Below are positions 34,120-42,437 of a stretch of 64,000 nt of DNA, one piece after another. The notes under the pieces are model-generated. The model worked only from the letters and a program-made list of their open reading frames with translations. It was not told the origin of the DNA and made no database searches. Origin of the DNA: Sedimentitalea nanhaiensis DSM 24252 (GTDB lineage: Bacteria > Pseudomonadota > Alphaproteobacteria > Rhodobacterales > Rhodobacteraceae); the NCBI RefSeq assembly GCF_000473225.1, contig NZ_KI421508.1, positions 17,774 to 81,773 on the forward strand. Direction: 5' to 3'. The position numbers and the translations under genes are program-made. Positions within the stretch are counted from its first letter, which is position 1. Every line of letters starts with the position of its first letter.

Positions 34120-34174
34120 CCTACCCAAAGCAAACAAGTTGTCAACCCCGCTGTTTACCTGCAAAGTCACAAGT

Positions 34175-34645
34175 ATGACAAAGCTGCAATCACATGGGCG
34201 TGAGCCGTTTGAAACTGTCGACAGGGCTCCCGAGGCCCAGGCCGAGGGGTTTGCAACCGTGCGCCAGGCGCATGAGAGTGAAATGGCGGAGGATTACGTC
34301 GAGTTGATCGCAGAGCTGATCGAGACGCGCGGAGAGGCCAGACCGGTCGAGATTGCAGAACGACTTGGCGTGAAACCGCCAACCGTGACCAAGAACATTT
34401 CGCGGCTCAAGGCCGCTGGCCTTGTACGGAGAGAGCCCTACCGGGCGGTTTTCCTCACCGATGCAGGCCAGAAGCTGGCAGAGGCCTGTCGGCAGCGCCA
34501 CAGGATCGTCGTCGCGTTTCTTTGCAGTCTCGGGATCGACGGAGAAACCGCGGAACGCGATGCGGAAGGGATCGAGCATCACGTCAGCGAAACGACGCTG
34601 GAGGCATTCGAACACGCGCTGATGCAATCCCGGAGCCACAAATAA
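34175..34645 (+). CDS. mntR: MntR-like DtxR-family metalloregulator
   Basis: From ATG 34175 the protein has 156 residues, close to the length of E. coli MntR. It has a winged helix (EIAERLGVKPPTVTKNISRLKAAGLV, RREPYRAVFLTDAGQKLAE) and a dimerisation domain with metal-ligand residues (RHRIVVAFLCSLGI, ERDAEGIEHHVSE). It should bind DNA when loaded with Mn(II) or Fe(II). A start at 34139 (TTG) would add 12 unconvincing residues. It is divergent from the peroxidase-phnDCE operon. Confidence 0.85.
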   Translation: MTKLQSHGREPFETVDRAPEAQAEGFATVRQAHESEMAEDYVELIAELIETRGEARPVEIAERLGVKPPTVTKNISRLKAAGLVRREPYRAVFLTDAGQKLAEACRQRHRIVVAFLCSLGIDGETAERDAEGIEHHVSETTLEAFEHALMQSRSHK

Positions 34646-34892
34646 CGCCGCAGCGGGCTCTTGCGACAATGAGGCGGCGACACCGACAAAGGGGGCAACG
34701 CCAGCGGTCAAACGCCGGGGCGGGGCCTGTGTGCTGATTTCGAACTCTGGCGTCCAAAGCCGATTGGGTCGTCACTGCCCACGCGCGCCGGATGTAGCGC
34801 ACCTATAATTCTCTGCTTGCGACCGACCGTTCGCCAAAGAATTCGGTGTTGGGATATACCTTGGACGCCTGAGCTGGCCCGTGATCGATGGC

Positions 34893-35273
34893 TTAGAGCG
34901 CGTAGACGATCGTGGTGATCGTGATCATGATCGTCGAGAACATGGCCAGCACGCCCAGAGCGAGCGTCCGGCCCATGTCGCGATTTGGCTTTTCCACTTT
35001 TAAGCGCAACTCCTCTGCGGTTTCCGGAAACTCGAGCGCCGCCGCATTCGAACCACGCCGCAACTCGTATTGGGTGTTCCATCGGCGCACTTCCGCCGCG
35101 TTCCAGCCGTTCAGCACGAGGATGATCGCCACAATCAAAACCATCGAGGACGGGACCCAGATCGTATAGCCACCGATGGTCTCGTCAGCCAAGGCGCTGA
35201 GTCCGGTACCGTTGCTTACCGTTTGGTCGGACGCATAGCCAAACGGATCGTATTGGATGAGATACGTGATCAT
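34893..35273 (-). CDS. C-terminal fragment of a CtaG-type cytochrome oxidase assembly protein
   Basis: The 126-residue frame has two membrane spans. ALADETIGGYTIWVPSSMVLIVAIILVL matches the late conserved loop and helix of caa3-type CtaG proteins (usually L-x-D-Q-Q-x-x-G-x-I-M-W-V-P). The N-terminal five or so spans are missing and a stop lies upstream, so it is probably a truncated relic, though a ribosome-binding site (AGGAGCC) precedes the ATG. It lies near SCO and DUF411 genes, which fits a former copper/oxidase assembly cluster. 34646-34892 has no gene. Confidence 0.5.
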   Translation of the reverse strand: MITYLIQYDPFGYASDQTVSNGTGLSALADETIGGYTIWVPSSMVLIVAIILVLNGWNAAEVRRWNTQYELRRGSNAAALEFPETAEELRLKVEKPNRDMGRTLALGVLAMFSTIMITITTIVYAL

Positions 35274-35380
35274 TGGCTCCTGTCCTTTATGGTCCGCGCG
35301 CTGTCCGCCGATTTAGGTGACAATCCAGATGTTCCGGCGGTGCCACTGCGGGCCAAGCACGGATCCGTGGTCATCATGAG

Positions 35381-35662
35381 TTATTTACCCCGGATCCACA
35401 TCGGAAAGAGGTTTTCGTAAAACCTTGAGACTGAGTGCCCGGACTGACCGGCGGGCGCGATGAAATAGGAACCGCGTTCGTCCGAAAGCGAAACGACCGC
35501 CTGAGAATTGGTGCCCGCGTTAGAGACAAACGGCCGAGCACCGTCCGATGCAAACACGGTCGACATCTGAGTAAAGGGATCGCCGGCGTTGGTGCTTCGA
35601 GAGACAGCAAGCTGCTCGCCATCCCGCTCGATCTGATCGGCGATCGCGGCACGTTCAAAATG
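35381..35662 (-). pseudogene. C-terminal fragment of a penicillin-acylase family protein
   Basis: The minus strand reads ERAAIADQIERDGEQLAVSR ... FASDGARPFVSNAGTNSQAV and ends SYFIAPAGQSGHSVSRFYEN-LFPMW. The GQSGHxxSxxYxxxxPxW ending is the C-terminus of the Ntn-hydrolase penicillin/acyl-homoserine lactone acylases. No start codon and no catalytic serine region remain; a stop lies directly upstream. 35663-35774 holds nothing. Confidence 0.65.
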
Positions 35663-35774
35663 TGCTCCTCACCCCGCCGCCCCGGTCGCAGTCAGCGATC
35701 CGGCGGCCAGGCTTGCAAGAAAGCCAAGCGCTATGGGGCAGAGGGGTTCCAATTGCTAAGGTCTTGCCGGGAGT

Positions 35775-36233
35775 TCAATCAGAGCCGAGGTAGCTGGTAT
35801 AGACCTCGGTCGAGCCGTCTTGGCGGATCAGGAAGACATCGTAAGCCTCTCGGTCGTCCTGCGGTCCCATGCCGGGCGACCCGTAGGGCATTCCCGGCAC
35901 CGCCAGGCCCACCGCGTCCGGTCGGTCCTCCAGCAGGCGCTGGATGTCAGCGGCCGGCACGTGGCCCTCGATCACGTAGCCGTCGACCAGAGCGGTATGG
36001 CAGGACACCATGCGTTGTGGCACGCCCTTGTCGAGTTTGAAGCGCACAAGAGAGCCTCCGAACATATCCTCGCCCGTCGGCGCAAAGCCGTTCTCCTCGA
36101 TGTGCTTCATCCAGGACAGGCAACAGCCGCAGCCGCTTGTCTTCCGGACATCGATGGGGATCGCCTCAGCGACAGCTTGCGCCGCGGGAAGCAAGGCCAG
36201 TGCGATGGCAAGGGCGGGAGCATACATTTTCAT
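35775..36233 (-). CDS. DUF411 periplasmic metal-binding protein
   Basis: The 152-residue protein has a signal peptide (MKMYAPALAIALALLPAAQA) and the DUF411 motif KTSGCGCCLSWMKHIEENGF, with later MVSCHTALVDGYVIEGHVPA and VPGMPYGSPGM. DUF411 proteins occur in copper and other metal-resistance clusters and bind metal through the Cys cluster. It follows the M23 peptidase gene by 3 bases, and both follow the SCO gene, so the three are likely co-transcribed for copper handling. Confidence 0.87.
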   Translation of the reverse strand: MKMYAPALAIALALLPAAQAVAEAIPIDVRKTSGCGCCLSWMKHIEENGFAPTGEDMFGGSLVRFKLDKGVPQRMVSCHTALVDGYVIEGHVPAADIQRLLEDRPDAVGLAVPGMPYGSPGMGPQDDREAYDVFLIRQDGSTEVYTSYLGSD

Positions 36234-36236
36234 GGG

Positions 36237-37610
36237 TCAAAGCCTTTCAGTTGTCGTTTGTACAAGTTCGCTCGCGAGCCTTTCAGCCAGAAGCGAGCGT
36301 GCCTCAGCCAGCCGCCTAAGCGCGGCTGTGTCGTCCGCTTCACGCTCGGCGGCCTCTGCCAGCCGGTCGTTCGAGAGAGGATCGGTCGGGCGACCGTCCA
36401 CCCGCACTTCGTAATGTAGGTTGGGGCCTGTCGCGGTACCCGTCGCACCGACGCGGCCGATCATTTCTCCGGCCATCACGCGTTGCCCTTGTGTGAGCCC
36501 GTCCGGTACAGCGCTCAGATGCGCATAGCGCGTCAGGGTGTCGGAGCCATGCGCGATCTCGACCACCCGGCCATATCCTCCGCGTCGGCCTATGAAGCTC
36601 ACTCGGCCGGGTGCCGTCGCCTGTACCGGCGTGCCACGCGCCGCCGCGAAGTCGACCCCTGTGTGCATTCGTACATTGCCGTAGACCGGATGGGTGCGGC
36701 GCCCGAACACAGAACTCAGCCGTGCACCTTCGACCGGTTGCGCGAACACGCGCAGCACCTCTCCGTCGACATAGATCGCCGCCCGTCCGCTGCGGTCGTC
36801 CGGCCAGACGATCTCATAAACCGAACCGCCGAGATCCAGTGCAGCAAAGGCAAGCTCGGGCTGGCCAATCCTCTGGGTGCCGTCCCGTGCCTCGCGCCAA
36901 AGGAGGCGCATCGTCTCGCCACCCGCAAGATCACGACGGAAATCGACAGTGCCGCCCAGCATCTGCGCCAGGTCCACCGCAAAACGGGCAGGGATATCTG
37001 CCGTGTCGAGCGCCGCGAAGATGGTGCTTTCGATCACCGCCTCACCGGCGAACGTCACCCATTCAGGGTCCGGCTCTAACACGCGAGTGGCAAGCTGTTC
37101 GCCGAAGGCCGCCTCTATCCGGACACCGTCTTCGACGGCAAGCTCTACACGACGCGGGGTGCCGTCCGGTCTTGAAACCACGGTAATGACGTGACCCGGA
37201 CGCAGACGGCGCAGATCGTATTCCGCGCCAATCGCCAAGGCGATTTCGGCGCGATCCGAAGCGCCCAGCCCCGCATCGGCAAGGACCGCATCGAGCGTCT
37301 CGCCCGACGCAATCTCGCGCGACCAGGTGGTCAGCGGGGGCTCGATAGATGGCAAGGAGGTATCAGCCAGGGACACGGGCAGGAGGGGCAGGGGTCTGAC
37401 CTCGAACGCGACATCCGCCTGGGCGAATGGAGGGCGGACAGAATTGGTTTCGGCAATCCGAGGCGGCGCGAGCGGTGCGGGCGTCCAGAGGGTCGCTTTG
37501 GCAATCGCAGGCGGCACCGGATCCTTGGGTAGAACGCCAAAGACAGCGAGAGCAGTCATCGAAGCGCCCACCACGACAACCAGAGACACCTCTACCTTTC
37601 CCATCCTCAT
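36237..37610 (-). CDS. M23 (LytM-type) peptidase with altered active site
   Basis: The 457-residue protein has an N-terminal membrane anchor, an OapA/LysM-like region (ASGETLDAVLADAGLGASDR ... LRPGHVITVVSR) and a C-terminal LytM domain: the zinc ligands in HTGVD, the histidine of YAHLSAV, and then GPNLHYEVRV. In active members this last motif is HLH; here the first His is Asn. The protein may therefore be a weak enzyme or a regulator of amidases like EnvC/NlpD. It overlaps the SCO gene by 4 bases. Confidence 0.85.
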   Translation of the reverse strand: MRMGKVEVSLVVVVGASMTALAVFGVLPKDPVPPAIAKATLWTPAPLAPPRIAETNSVRPPFAQADVAFEVRPLPLLPVSLADTSLPSIEPPLTTWSREIASGETLDAVLADAGLGASDRAEIALAIGAEYDLRRLRPGHVITVVSRPDGTPRRVELAVEDGVRIEAAFGEQLATRVLEPDPEWVTFAGEAVIESTIFAALDTADIPARFAVDLAQMLGGTVDFRRDLAGGETMRLLWREARDGTQRIGQPELAFAALDLGGSVYEIVWPDDRSGRAAIYVDGEVLRVFAQPVEGARLSSVFGRRTHPVYGNVRMHTGVDFAAARGTPVQATAPGRVSFIGRRGGYGRVVEIAHGSDTLTRYAHLSAVPDGLTQGQRVMAGEMIGRVGATGTATGPNLHYEVRVDGRPTDPLSNDRLAEAAEREADDTAALRRLAEARSLLAERLASELVQTTTERL

Positions 37611-38227
37611 GTTGTCTTCTCAACTTCTTCTTGCAACGCGCGGCGGATCTTGGGCACCGCGAACTCACGCGGTTCGCGGTTGTCGATCATGGTGACGAAC
37701 TGCCCTTCTGCATCGAACGGCAAGCCACTCGCAGTATGGTTCATGGTGTACTCTCCGTCTTTGGTTTGCACCTTTTCGTAAGTCGCGCGGAAGCCGTCGG
37801 CCGCGCGTGCGATCTGGTCTTGCGGACCCGTCCAGCCGCGGATTGACGGATGGAAATGGCCAACATACCCGGCCATCGCCTCGACCCTGTCCCGCTCCGG
37901 GTCTACCGCGATGAAAATCACGTTCAGCCGCGCCGCGTCCTCTCCCGTCTCGTCCAGCCAGCCGGAAATATCCGATAGCGCGGTCGGACAGACATCGGGG
38001 CAATTGCTGAAGCCGAAGAAGACCAACATCCAGCGTTCTGCAAAATCGTCGTCGGTTCGGACCATGCCGTGATGATCGGTGAGTTCGAAATCAGCGAAAA
38101 ACAGTGGTGCATCCCCGGTTCCGGCCCGGTCAGAACGGTCGTCGGACCATAGCAACAGCCAGGCGAAAATGGGCGCCGCCACGCCCGCAAACACCCACAA
38201 TATCTTTTGAAGACCTGAAAGCCTCAC
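37607..38227 (-). CDS. SCO1/SenC-type copper chaperone
   Basis: The 206-residue protein has an N-terminal anchor (ILWVFAGVAAPIFAWLLLW) and a thioredoxin fold with the copper motif FGFSNCPDVCPTALSDIS and the distant ligand His in NHTASGLPFD. SCO proteins deliver copper to the CuA site of cytochrome oxidase or act as redox switches. It is the first gene of the SCO-M23-DUF411 unit. Confidence 0.9.
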   Translation of the reverse strand: MRLSGLQKILWVFAGVAAPIFAWLLLWSDDRSDRAGTGDAPLFFADFELTDHHGMVRTDDDFAERWMLVFFGFSNCPDVCPTALSDISGWLDETGEDAARLNVIFIAVDPERDRVEAMAGYVGHFHPSIRGWTGPQDQIARAADGFRATYEKVQTKDGEYTMNHTASGLPFDAEGQFVTMIDNREPREFAVPKIRRALQEEVEKTT

Positions 38228-38709
38228 GACGCTTCGCCCGAAGTTGATTCTATATTTTGTGTGCGTTTACATCCTCTAGCCACTGTAGGTTCAAGCGCGA
38301 TTGTCATTGATCGGCCATCCATCACCGATCTGTGAAACCCCGGTGAAGCTTGTGATGTGCGCGGCATGAAGCTACGCCCACTGTTGGGAATGCGGAGACC
38401 AAATTCAGCGCCTGAAACTTCACCATCGCGTGTGGCGACCGGCAGGTCGAGATCGACACGGAAAACAGCATGACCTGCGATGCGGAGAACTTCTTTCTGC
38501 ATCGGAAACTGCGCACGGCCGAAGGTGCAGAGAAATCGGAAACCGTTGAAGACATACCGCCGCCTGAGCTGATCGAGCAGGGCAAAAACCTGCCAAAACC
38601 TACTGAGTTTTGCCGTAGGGTATTGGCATGGGGTTTTTGTCCGATGCGCAGTGAAAGCCACCGCTGACCAGTCGGTTTGAGCGTCAGTTTTAGTTCCCGC
38701 ATTATTGGG
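38228..38709. other. Intergenic region without a recognisable gene
   Basis: A minus-strand frame ending at 38224 overlaps the SCO start, but its product (AFTAHRTKTPCQYPTAKLSR and a tail without family features) does not look like a real protein. I see no RNA gene or clear repeat. Promoters for the SCO unit must lie here. Confidence 0.4.
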
Positions 38710-39582
38710 CTATGACGCCCGCGCCAGGTGATGCTTTGGCGAGCATCCGAACTTGCGCGAGTAGTCGCGACTGAAATGCGTCGGGCTTTCATAGCCGACT
38801 TGAAATCCCGCAACGGATACGGAAGGCACACCCCTTTCCAGGAGTGCTCGCGCTTCGATCATCCGTAGGTCTTTTTGATATTGCAGAGGCGTTGTGCCGG
38901 TCACTGACTTGAAGTGTTCGTGAAACGATGACGCGCTCATCCCCGCGACCTGGGCCAGATCGCTCACGACCAAAGGTTCACGAAAACTGGTCCTAATCTG
39001 CTGGATGGATTTGGCGATGCGGCTGGCATGGCTGTCTACCGCCAGCAGGTTCCGCAACATGCCCCCGATGGGGGACAGAAGCAGGCGAAAGTGAATTTCC
39101 TTCAGGATCATCGGGCCAAGAACCTGTATGTCAAGCGGCGCGTCCATCAGCTCCAGATACCGAACCATGGGGTCGATCCATGCGGGGTCTGCGGCACTGG
39201 CGGACAGGGACATCGCGTGATGGTCGTCGGACACGGCCTCGCCAACCTGCTCATAGAGACTGCGGAGGATGCCCAGATCGAGCGAGATGATCAGGGCCAG
39301 ATACGGGGCCTCTGGACTGGCCTCGGTAATCCTGGACGTCACCGGAAGGTCGTGGCTGACCAAAAGCGCGTCTCCTTCCGCCAGGGAGACGAACTGCCGA
39401 CCCACGTTCATTTCTTTGCGCCCCTGTAGGATCAGACAAATCACGGGATTGTAGACGACAGCCTCGAACGTGGTGACCTCAGCCCGCTGAAAGATATGCG
39501 CGGCGGGGAGAGCCCTGCCAGAATTCGCGGTTTCCCGCGCTGAAAGCTCGATTGCCAGGGCTCTTAGTTTCTCAAGCGACAT
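38710..39582 (-). CDS. AraC-family transcriptional regulator
   Basis: From ATG 39582 (GAGGAG 7 bases upstream) the protein has 290 residues: an AraC-type N-terminal sensor domain (ARETANSGRALPAAHIFQRAE ... VICLILQGRKEM) and two C-terminal helix-turn-helix units (LVVSDLAQVAGMSASSFHEHFKSVTG and VSVAGFQVGYESPTHFSRDYSRKFGCSP). This subgroup often lies divergent from aldehyde or aldo/keto reductase genes, as here, and senses reactive aldehydes. Confidence 0.9.
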   Translation of the reverse strand: MSLEKLRALAIELSARETANSGRALPAAHIFQRAEVTTFEAVVYNPVICLILQGRKEMNVGRQFVSLAEGDALLVSHDLPVTSRITEASPEAPYLALIISLDLGILRSLYEQVGEAVSDDHHAMSLSASAADPAWIDPMVRYLELMDAPLDIQVLGPMILKEIHFRLLLSPIGGMLRNLLAVDSHASRIAKSIQQIRTSFREPLVVSDLAQVAGMSASSFHEHFKSVTGTTPLQYQKDLRMIEARALLERGVPSVSVAGFQVGYESPTHFSRDYSRKFGCSPKHHLARAS

Positions 39583-39631
39583 CACATTCTCCTCGTGGCC
39601 TGGATAGCAGAGCGGTCCTATCGGATCACGC

Positions 39632-39674
39632 AATTTGCCCGCCATTCGGAGAAATTGGCAAGTGTATCGGAGAA
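39632..39674 (+). repeat. Two 22-base direct repeats in the araC/reductase promoter region
   Basis: Two related units in register every 21 bases share the words AATTtGcc/AATTgGca at the start and TCGGAGAA at the end (39632-39653 and 39653-39674). The spacing of two helical turns and the position between the divergent genes fit binding half-sites for the AraC-type regulator. Confidence 0.5.
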
Positions 39675-39741
39675 TCCGGCAGGACCGATGCCCGCCCTCC
39701 GCTTAACTTGGCATCAATGAAGCGATCCAACGGAGCATGGC

Positions 39742-40650
39742 ATGTCTGGAACGGACACAACCTTCAAACTGAACTCTGATACAATGATCCCTGCGGTGGG
39801 GTTCGGCACGTATCTGATCTCGAACGAGGATGCCGAAGTGGCGATCAGCGCTGCGATCTCGGCTGGCTACCGGCATATCGACACCGCCTCTGGTTACCGC
39901 AACGAAGAGACGGTCGGCGCGGGGATCGAGAACGGGCTACAGGCGCAGGGCCTGTCTCGCGCGGACCTCTTTGTGACGGCAAAGCTTTGGCCCGGAAATC
40001 CCGCCTGGGGGGACGCCCCCAAGACCGGGGCGCAGACCATCGCGGAATGCGACGCAAGCCTGTCGCGCCTGGGGCTGGACTATGTGGACCTATATCTGAT
40101 CCACGCCCCCTATGGTGGCGACATGCGGCTTGAGCAATGGCGCGCCCTGCTGGACCTGCAAGCCCAGGGCAAGGTGCGGTCCGTGGGTGTCAGCAACTTC
40201 AACGAAGGCCACCTGGACGAGATCAGCGCGGCGGGCCTGCCCATGCCGGATGCCAACCAGATCGAACTGCATCCCTGGTCCCAGAAACCCGACCTTCTTG
40301 CCCATATGGCCAAGCACGACATCGCGCCAATCGCCTATAGCAGCCTTGTGCCTCTGTCGACCTGGCGCACTGAGGCGGGCCAGGACAGCGCCAAGACCGA
40401 CGAGATGAAAGCGGACGGCGCGGCCTTTCAAGGTATGGCCGAGAAGTACGGCGTGTCAGAGGCGCAGCTCTTGCTGAGGTGGGGCGTTCAGAACGGCTAT
40501 GCCGTGCTGCCCAAGAGCCTGAACCCAGACCGGATGCGCCAGAACATTGACCTCTTCTCCTTTGAGATCGACGATGCGGACATGGCGCTGATGGCCACAA
40601 TGGATCGCGGCGATGGTGTCGCCTGGGCGACGGGCGATCCCAGCAAGTAG
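39742..40650 (+). CDS. Aldo/keto reductase
   Basis: The 302-residue NADPH-dependent reductase has the full catalytic tetrad: Asp47 (HIDTAS), Tyr52 (GYRNE), Lys81 (TAKLW) and His121 (LIHAP), and the nucleotide-binding LPKSLNPDRMRQN near the C-terminus. Its shape matches the 2,5-diketogluconate/methylglyoxal reductase group. It probably removes toxic aldehydes under control of the divergent AraC protein. Confidence 0.9.
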   Translation: MSGTDTTFKLNSDTMIPAVGFGTYLISNEDAEVAISAAISAGYRHIDTASGYRNEETVGAGIENGLQAQGLSRADLFVTAKLWPGNPAWGDAPKTGAQTIAECDASLSRLGLDYVDLYLIHAPYGGDMRLEQWRALLDLQAQGKVRSVGVSNFNEGHLDEISAAGLPMPDANQIELHPWSQKPDLLAHMAKHDIAPIAYSSLVPLSTWRTEAGQDSAKTDEMKADGAAFQGMAEKYGVSEAQLLLRWGVQNGYAVLPKSLNPDRMRQNIDLFSFEIDDADMALMATMDRGDGVAWATGDPSK

Positions 40651-40756
40651 ACGCGGCCTTCGCCTTCCCTCGAGCAGTCAAAAAAATCCAAACACGATTG
40701 GAGCTACTATGACACCTCCAATTCTTCGAACCTCAACCGCGCTCACGGTTTTGCAA

Positions 40757-40831
40757 TCAGCGCAATCCCAGGAAACTGAGAACGAGCAGCACGACAACGA
40801 CTACACCTATGATATAGAAAACACGATTCAT
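40757..40831 (-). CDS. 24-residue single-span membrane peptide
   Basis: CGGAGGG lies 5 bases before the ATG. The product MNRVFYIIGVVVV continues hydrophobic to FLGLR and stops, a single membrane span with a basic residue at each end. The excellent ribosome-binding site and clean span argue for a real micro-protein beside the CsbD gene. Function unknown. Confidence 0.65.
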   Translation of the reverse strand: MNRVFYIIGVVVVVLLVLSFLGLR

Positions 40832-40914
40832 GTGACCCTCCGGTTTTTTAAATTGTACCTGCCTTGTGACCAGCAGTCTCGATGTGGGACCGCCCCGCAG
40901 GGCGATCCCTTGTT

Positions 40915-41115
40915 TTAGGAGTGGCTGTTCAGGAAGTCGTCGACTTCCTTTTTGGCTTCTTCTTTGGATTTGCCGTATTTAGCCTGAAGTTTGCCTTCCA
41001 GTGCTTCGCGGTTTCCATTAATCTCGGCCAGTTCGTCGTCCGTCAGATCGCCCCATTTGGCCTTGATGTTGCCGGACATCTCTTTCCACTTTCCTTCAAT
41101 TTGATCCCAGTTCAT
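40915..41115 (-). CDS. CsbD-family stress protein
   Basis: From ATG 41115 (AAAGGAAA upstream) the 66-residue protein reads MNWDQIEGKWKEMSGNIKAK and WGDLTDDELAEINGNREALE, the CsbD signature. CsbD proteins are small, hydrophilic and strongly induced in general stress. A longer start at 41181 adds residues without family match. A micro-protein gene lies downstream and the PRC-barrel gene upstream in the same direction. 41116-41319 holds nothing else. Confidence 0.9.
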   Translation of the reverse strand: MNWDQIEGKWKEMSGNIKAKWGDLTDDELAEINGNREALEGKLQAKYGKSKEEAKKEVDDFLNSHS

Positions 41116-41319
41116 AGATTTTCCTTTCGAGGTAATGACAACGTCCGGACACAGCCCATCGTCGTCGATTGATTGTTTCAAGACAGCCGCTGGTGCAAAG
41201 CGGATTGAGCCGCCCCCGCGATCCTGATCGGGTTCTGCTGCGGGTCATCCGCACCGCTGCAATCGAGAGGCCGCCGCGCAGGGTGCGGAGGGGAGCGTTT
41301 GCTCGCCCTCCGGTATTGT

Positions 41320-42114
41320 CTACTTCTCGTAGGTCGGTTGCGCTTTGAGCGCTTCCTGCGACGAGTCGATATAGACTTGTACCTCGTCGCCGCCGTCCTT
41401 GCGCAAGATGGTCAACTCGTCAAACGTAACGGCCACAGGTTTTTCCCCCATACCCAGAAATCCACCGACGTCGATGACTGCACGCTCAATGGCACCCTTG
41501 TCATCCAGAAGAAGCGAGTGGATTTCGCCCACATCTTCGTCATCAACCCCATAGACGCGCGCGCCTGTAAGCATCTCTGTGGTCAGCTCAGTGCGCTCTG
41601 TCTTGGCATAGCCTTCGCGCTTGACATCGGGAGCCATAAGCATGGAACGTTTGGGTTCTGCCGCGGCGTCCATCTCCGGCTTGTTCATGTCACGTGCAAA
41701 GCTCGGTGCTGCCTTGAGCGCGTCGCTGGAGGATTTGATTACCAGGAAATAGTCATCGGCGTCATCCGCTTCACGCAGGATGTGGATCTGATTCATGTCC
41801 ATGGCGACATCCTTTTCGCCAACTCCAAGAAAGCCACCGACACCGACGATCACGGCAATGACGTTGCCATCCGGCGAGATCACGAGTTCATTGATTTCAC
41901 CTATGTCGTCCCATTCGGTTTGCGCGTCGGGAGCCATGTTTGTCATGACATCAACGTCTTCTTCGGCGCGATAGACACGCATACCGATGAATTCGGAGGC
42001 CAACAGGTCATTGTTGGTGACGGAATAGTCCATAAAACCAGTCATATGGTTGTCCGCAACTGCCGATGTCGCCATCGTCAGACATACGGCGGTTGTCATC
42101 ATAAGGGTTTTCAT
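41320..42114 (-). CDS. Exported protein with two PRC-barrel domains
   Basis: From ATG 42114 (AAGGAA upstream) the 264-residue protein has a signal peptide (MKTLMMTTAVCLTMATSAVA) and two PRC-barrel units, each with the pattern IGEINELVISPDGNVIAVIVGVGGFLGVGEKDVA and VGEIHSLLLDDKGAIERAVIDVGGFLGMGEKPVA. Such proteins are often induced with CsbD in stress-tolerant alphaproteobacteria. Function not established. Confidence 0.87.
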   Translation of the reverse strand: MKTLMMTTAVCLTMATSAVADNHMTGFMDYSVTNNDLLASEFIGMRVYRAEEDVDVMTNMAPDAQTEWDDIGEINELVISPDGNVIAVIVGVGGFLGVGEKDVAMDMNQIHILREADDADDYFLVIKSSSDALKAAPSFARDMNKPEMDAAAEPKRSMLMAPDVKREGYAKTERTELTTEMLTGARVYGVDDEDVGEIHSLLLDDKGAIERAVIDVGGFLGMGEKPVAVTFDELTILRKDGGDEVQVYIDSSQEALKAQPTYEK

Positions 42115-42337
42115 TTTCCAAGTTCCTTCGTTGTGGCGCGACGGCGTAATGCCGGCAAAGTGCGCCTGTGGTTTGTCTCTGCACCTCGCATCTGAACGCC
42201 GGGAAAACCTCGGCACACATCCGAGAACCTGGACTCGGAAAGATCATTTGAAGCACAGAGCCGAACTCTGGATTAGCCGATGAGAGAAACAGCGCAGCAT
42301 CATATGACATAGCAACCGCCACATTCCTGTATGTCTG

Positions 42338-42358
42338 CCCTACGTCATTTCAGGTAGG
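42338..42358. promoter_or_regulatory. Inverted repeat upstream of the Crp/Fnr gene
   Basis: CCCTAC-N9-GTAGGG lies 79 bases before the Crp/Fnr start. A related word, ggtagggca, occurs at about 43221 just after the gene. It does not look like a classical Fnr box. It may be bound by this regulator. The rest of 42115-42437 is noncoding. Confidence 0.4.
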
Positions 42359-42437
42359 GATCAGATAAATTCCGGATTAAGTTCCTCGCAGAGCCAACCC
42401 TTGGTAGGTTGACCCTGTTCAGAGAAAGGGCATTACA

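Noticed and set aside
35374-35658. 94-residue minus-strand frame next to the penicillin-acylase relic
   Set aside because: Another frame of the same stretch shows the clear acylase C-terminus; this one is a shadow.
38224-38661. Minus-strand frame overlapping the SCO start
   Set aside because: The overlap looks operon-like, but the product has no natural pattern and no ribosome-binding site.
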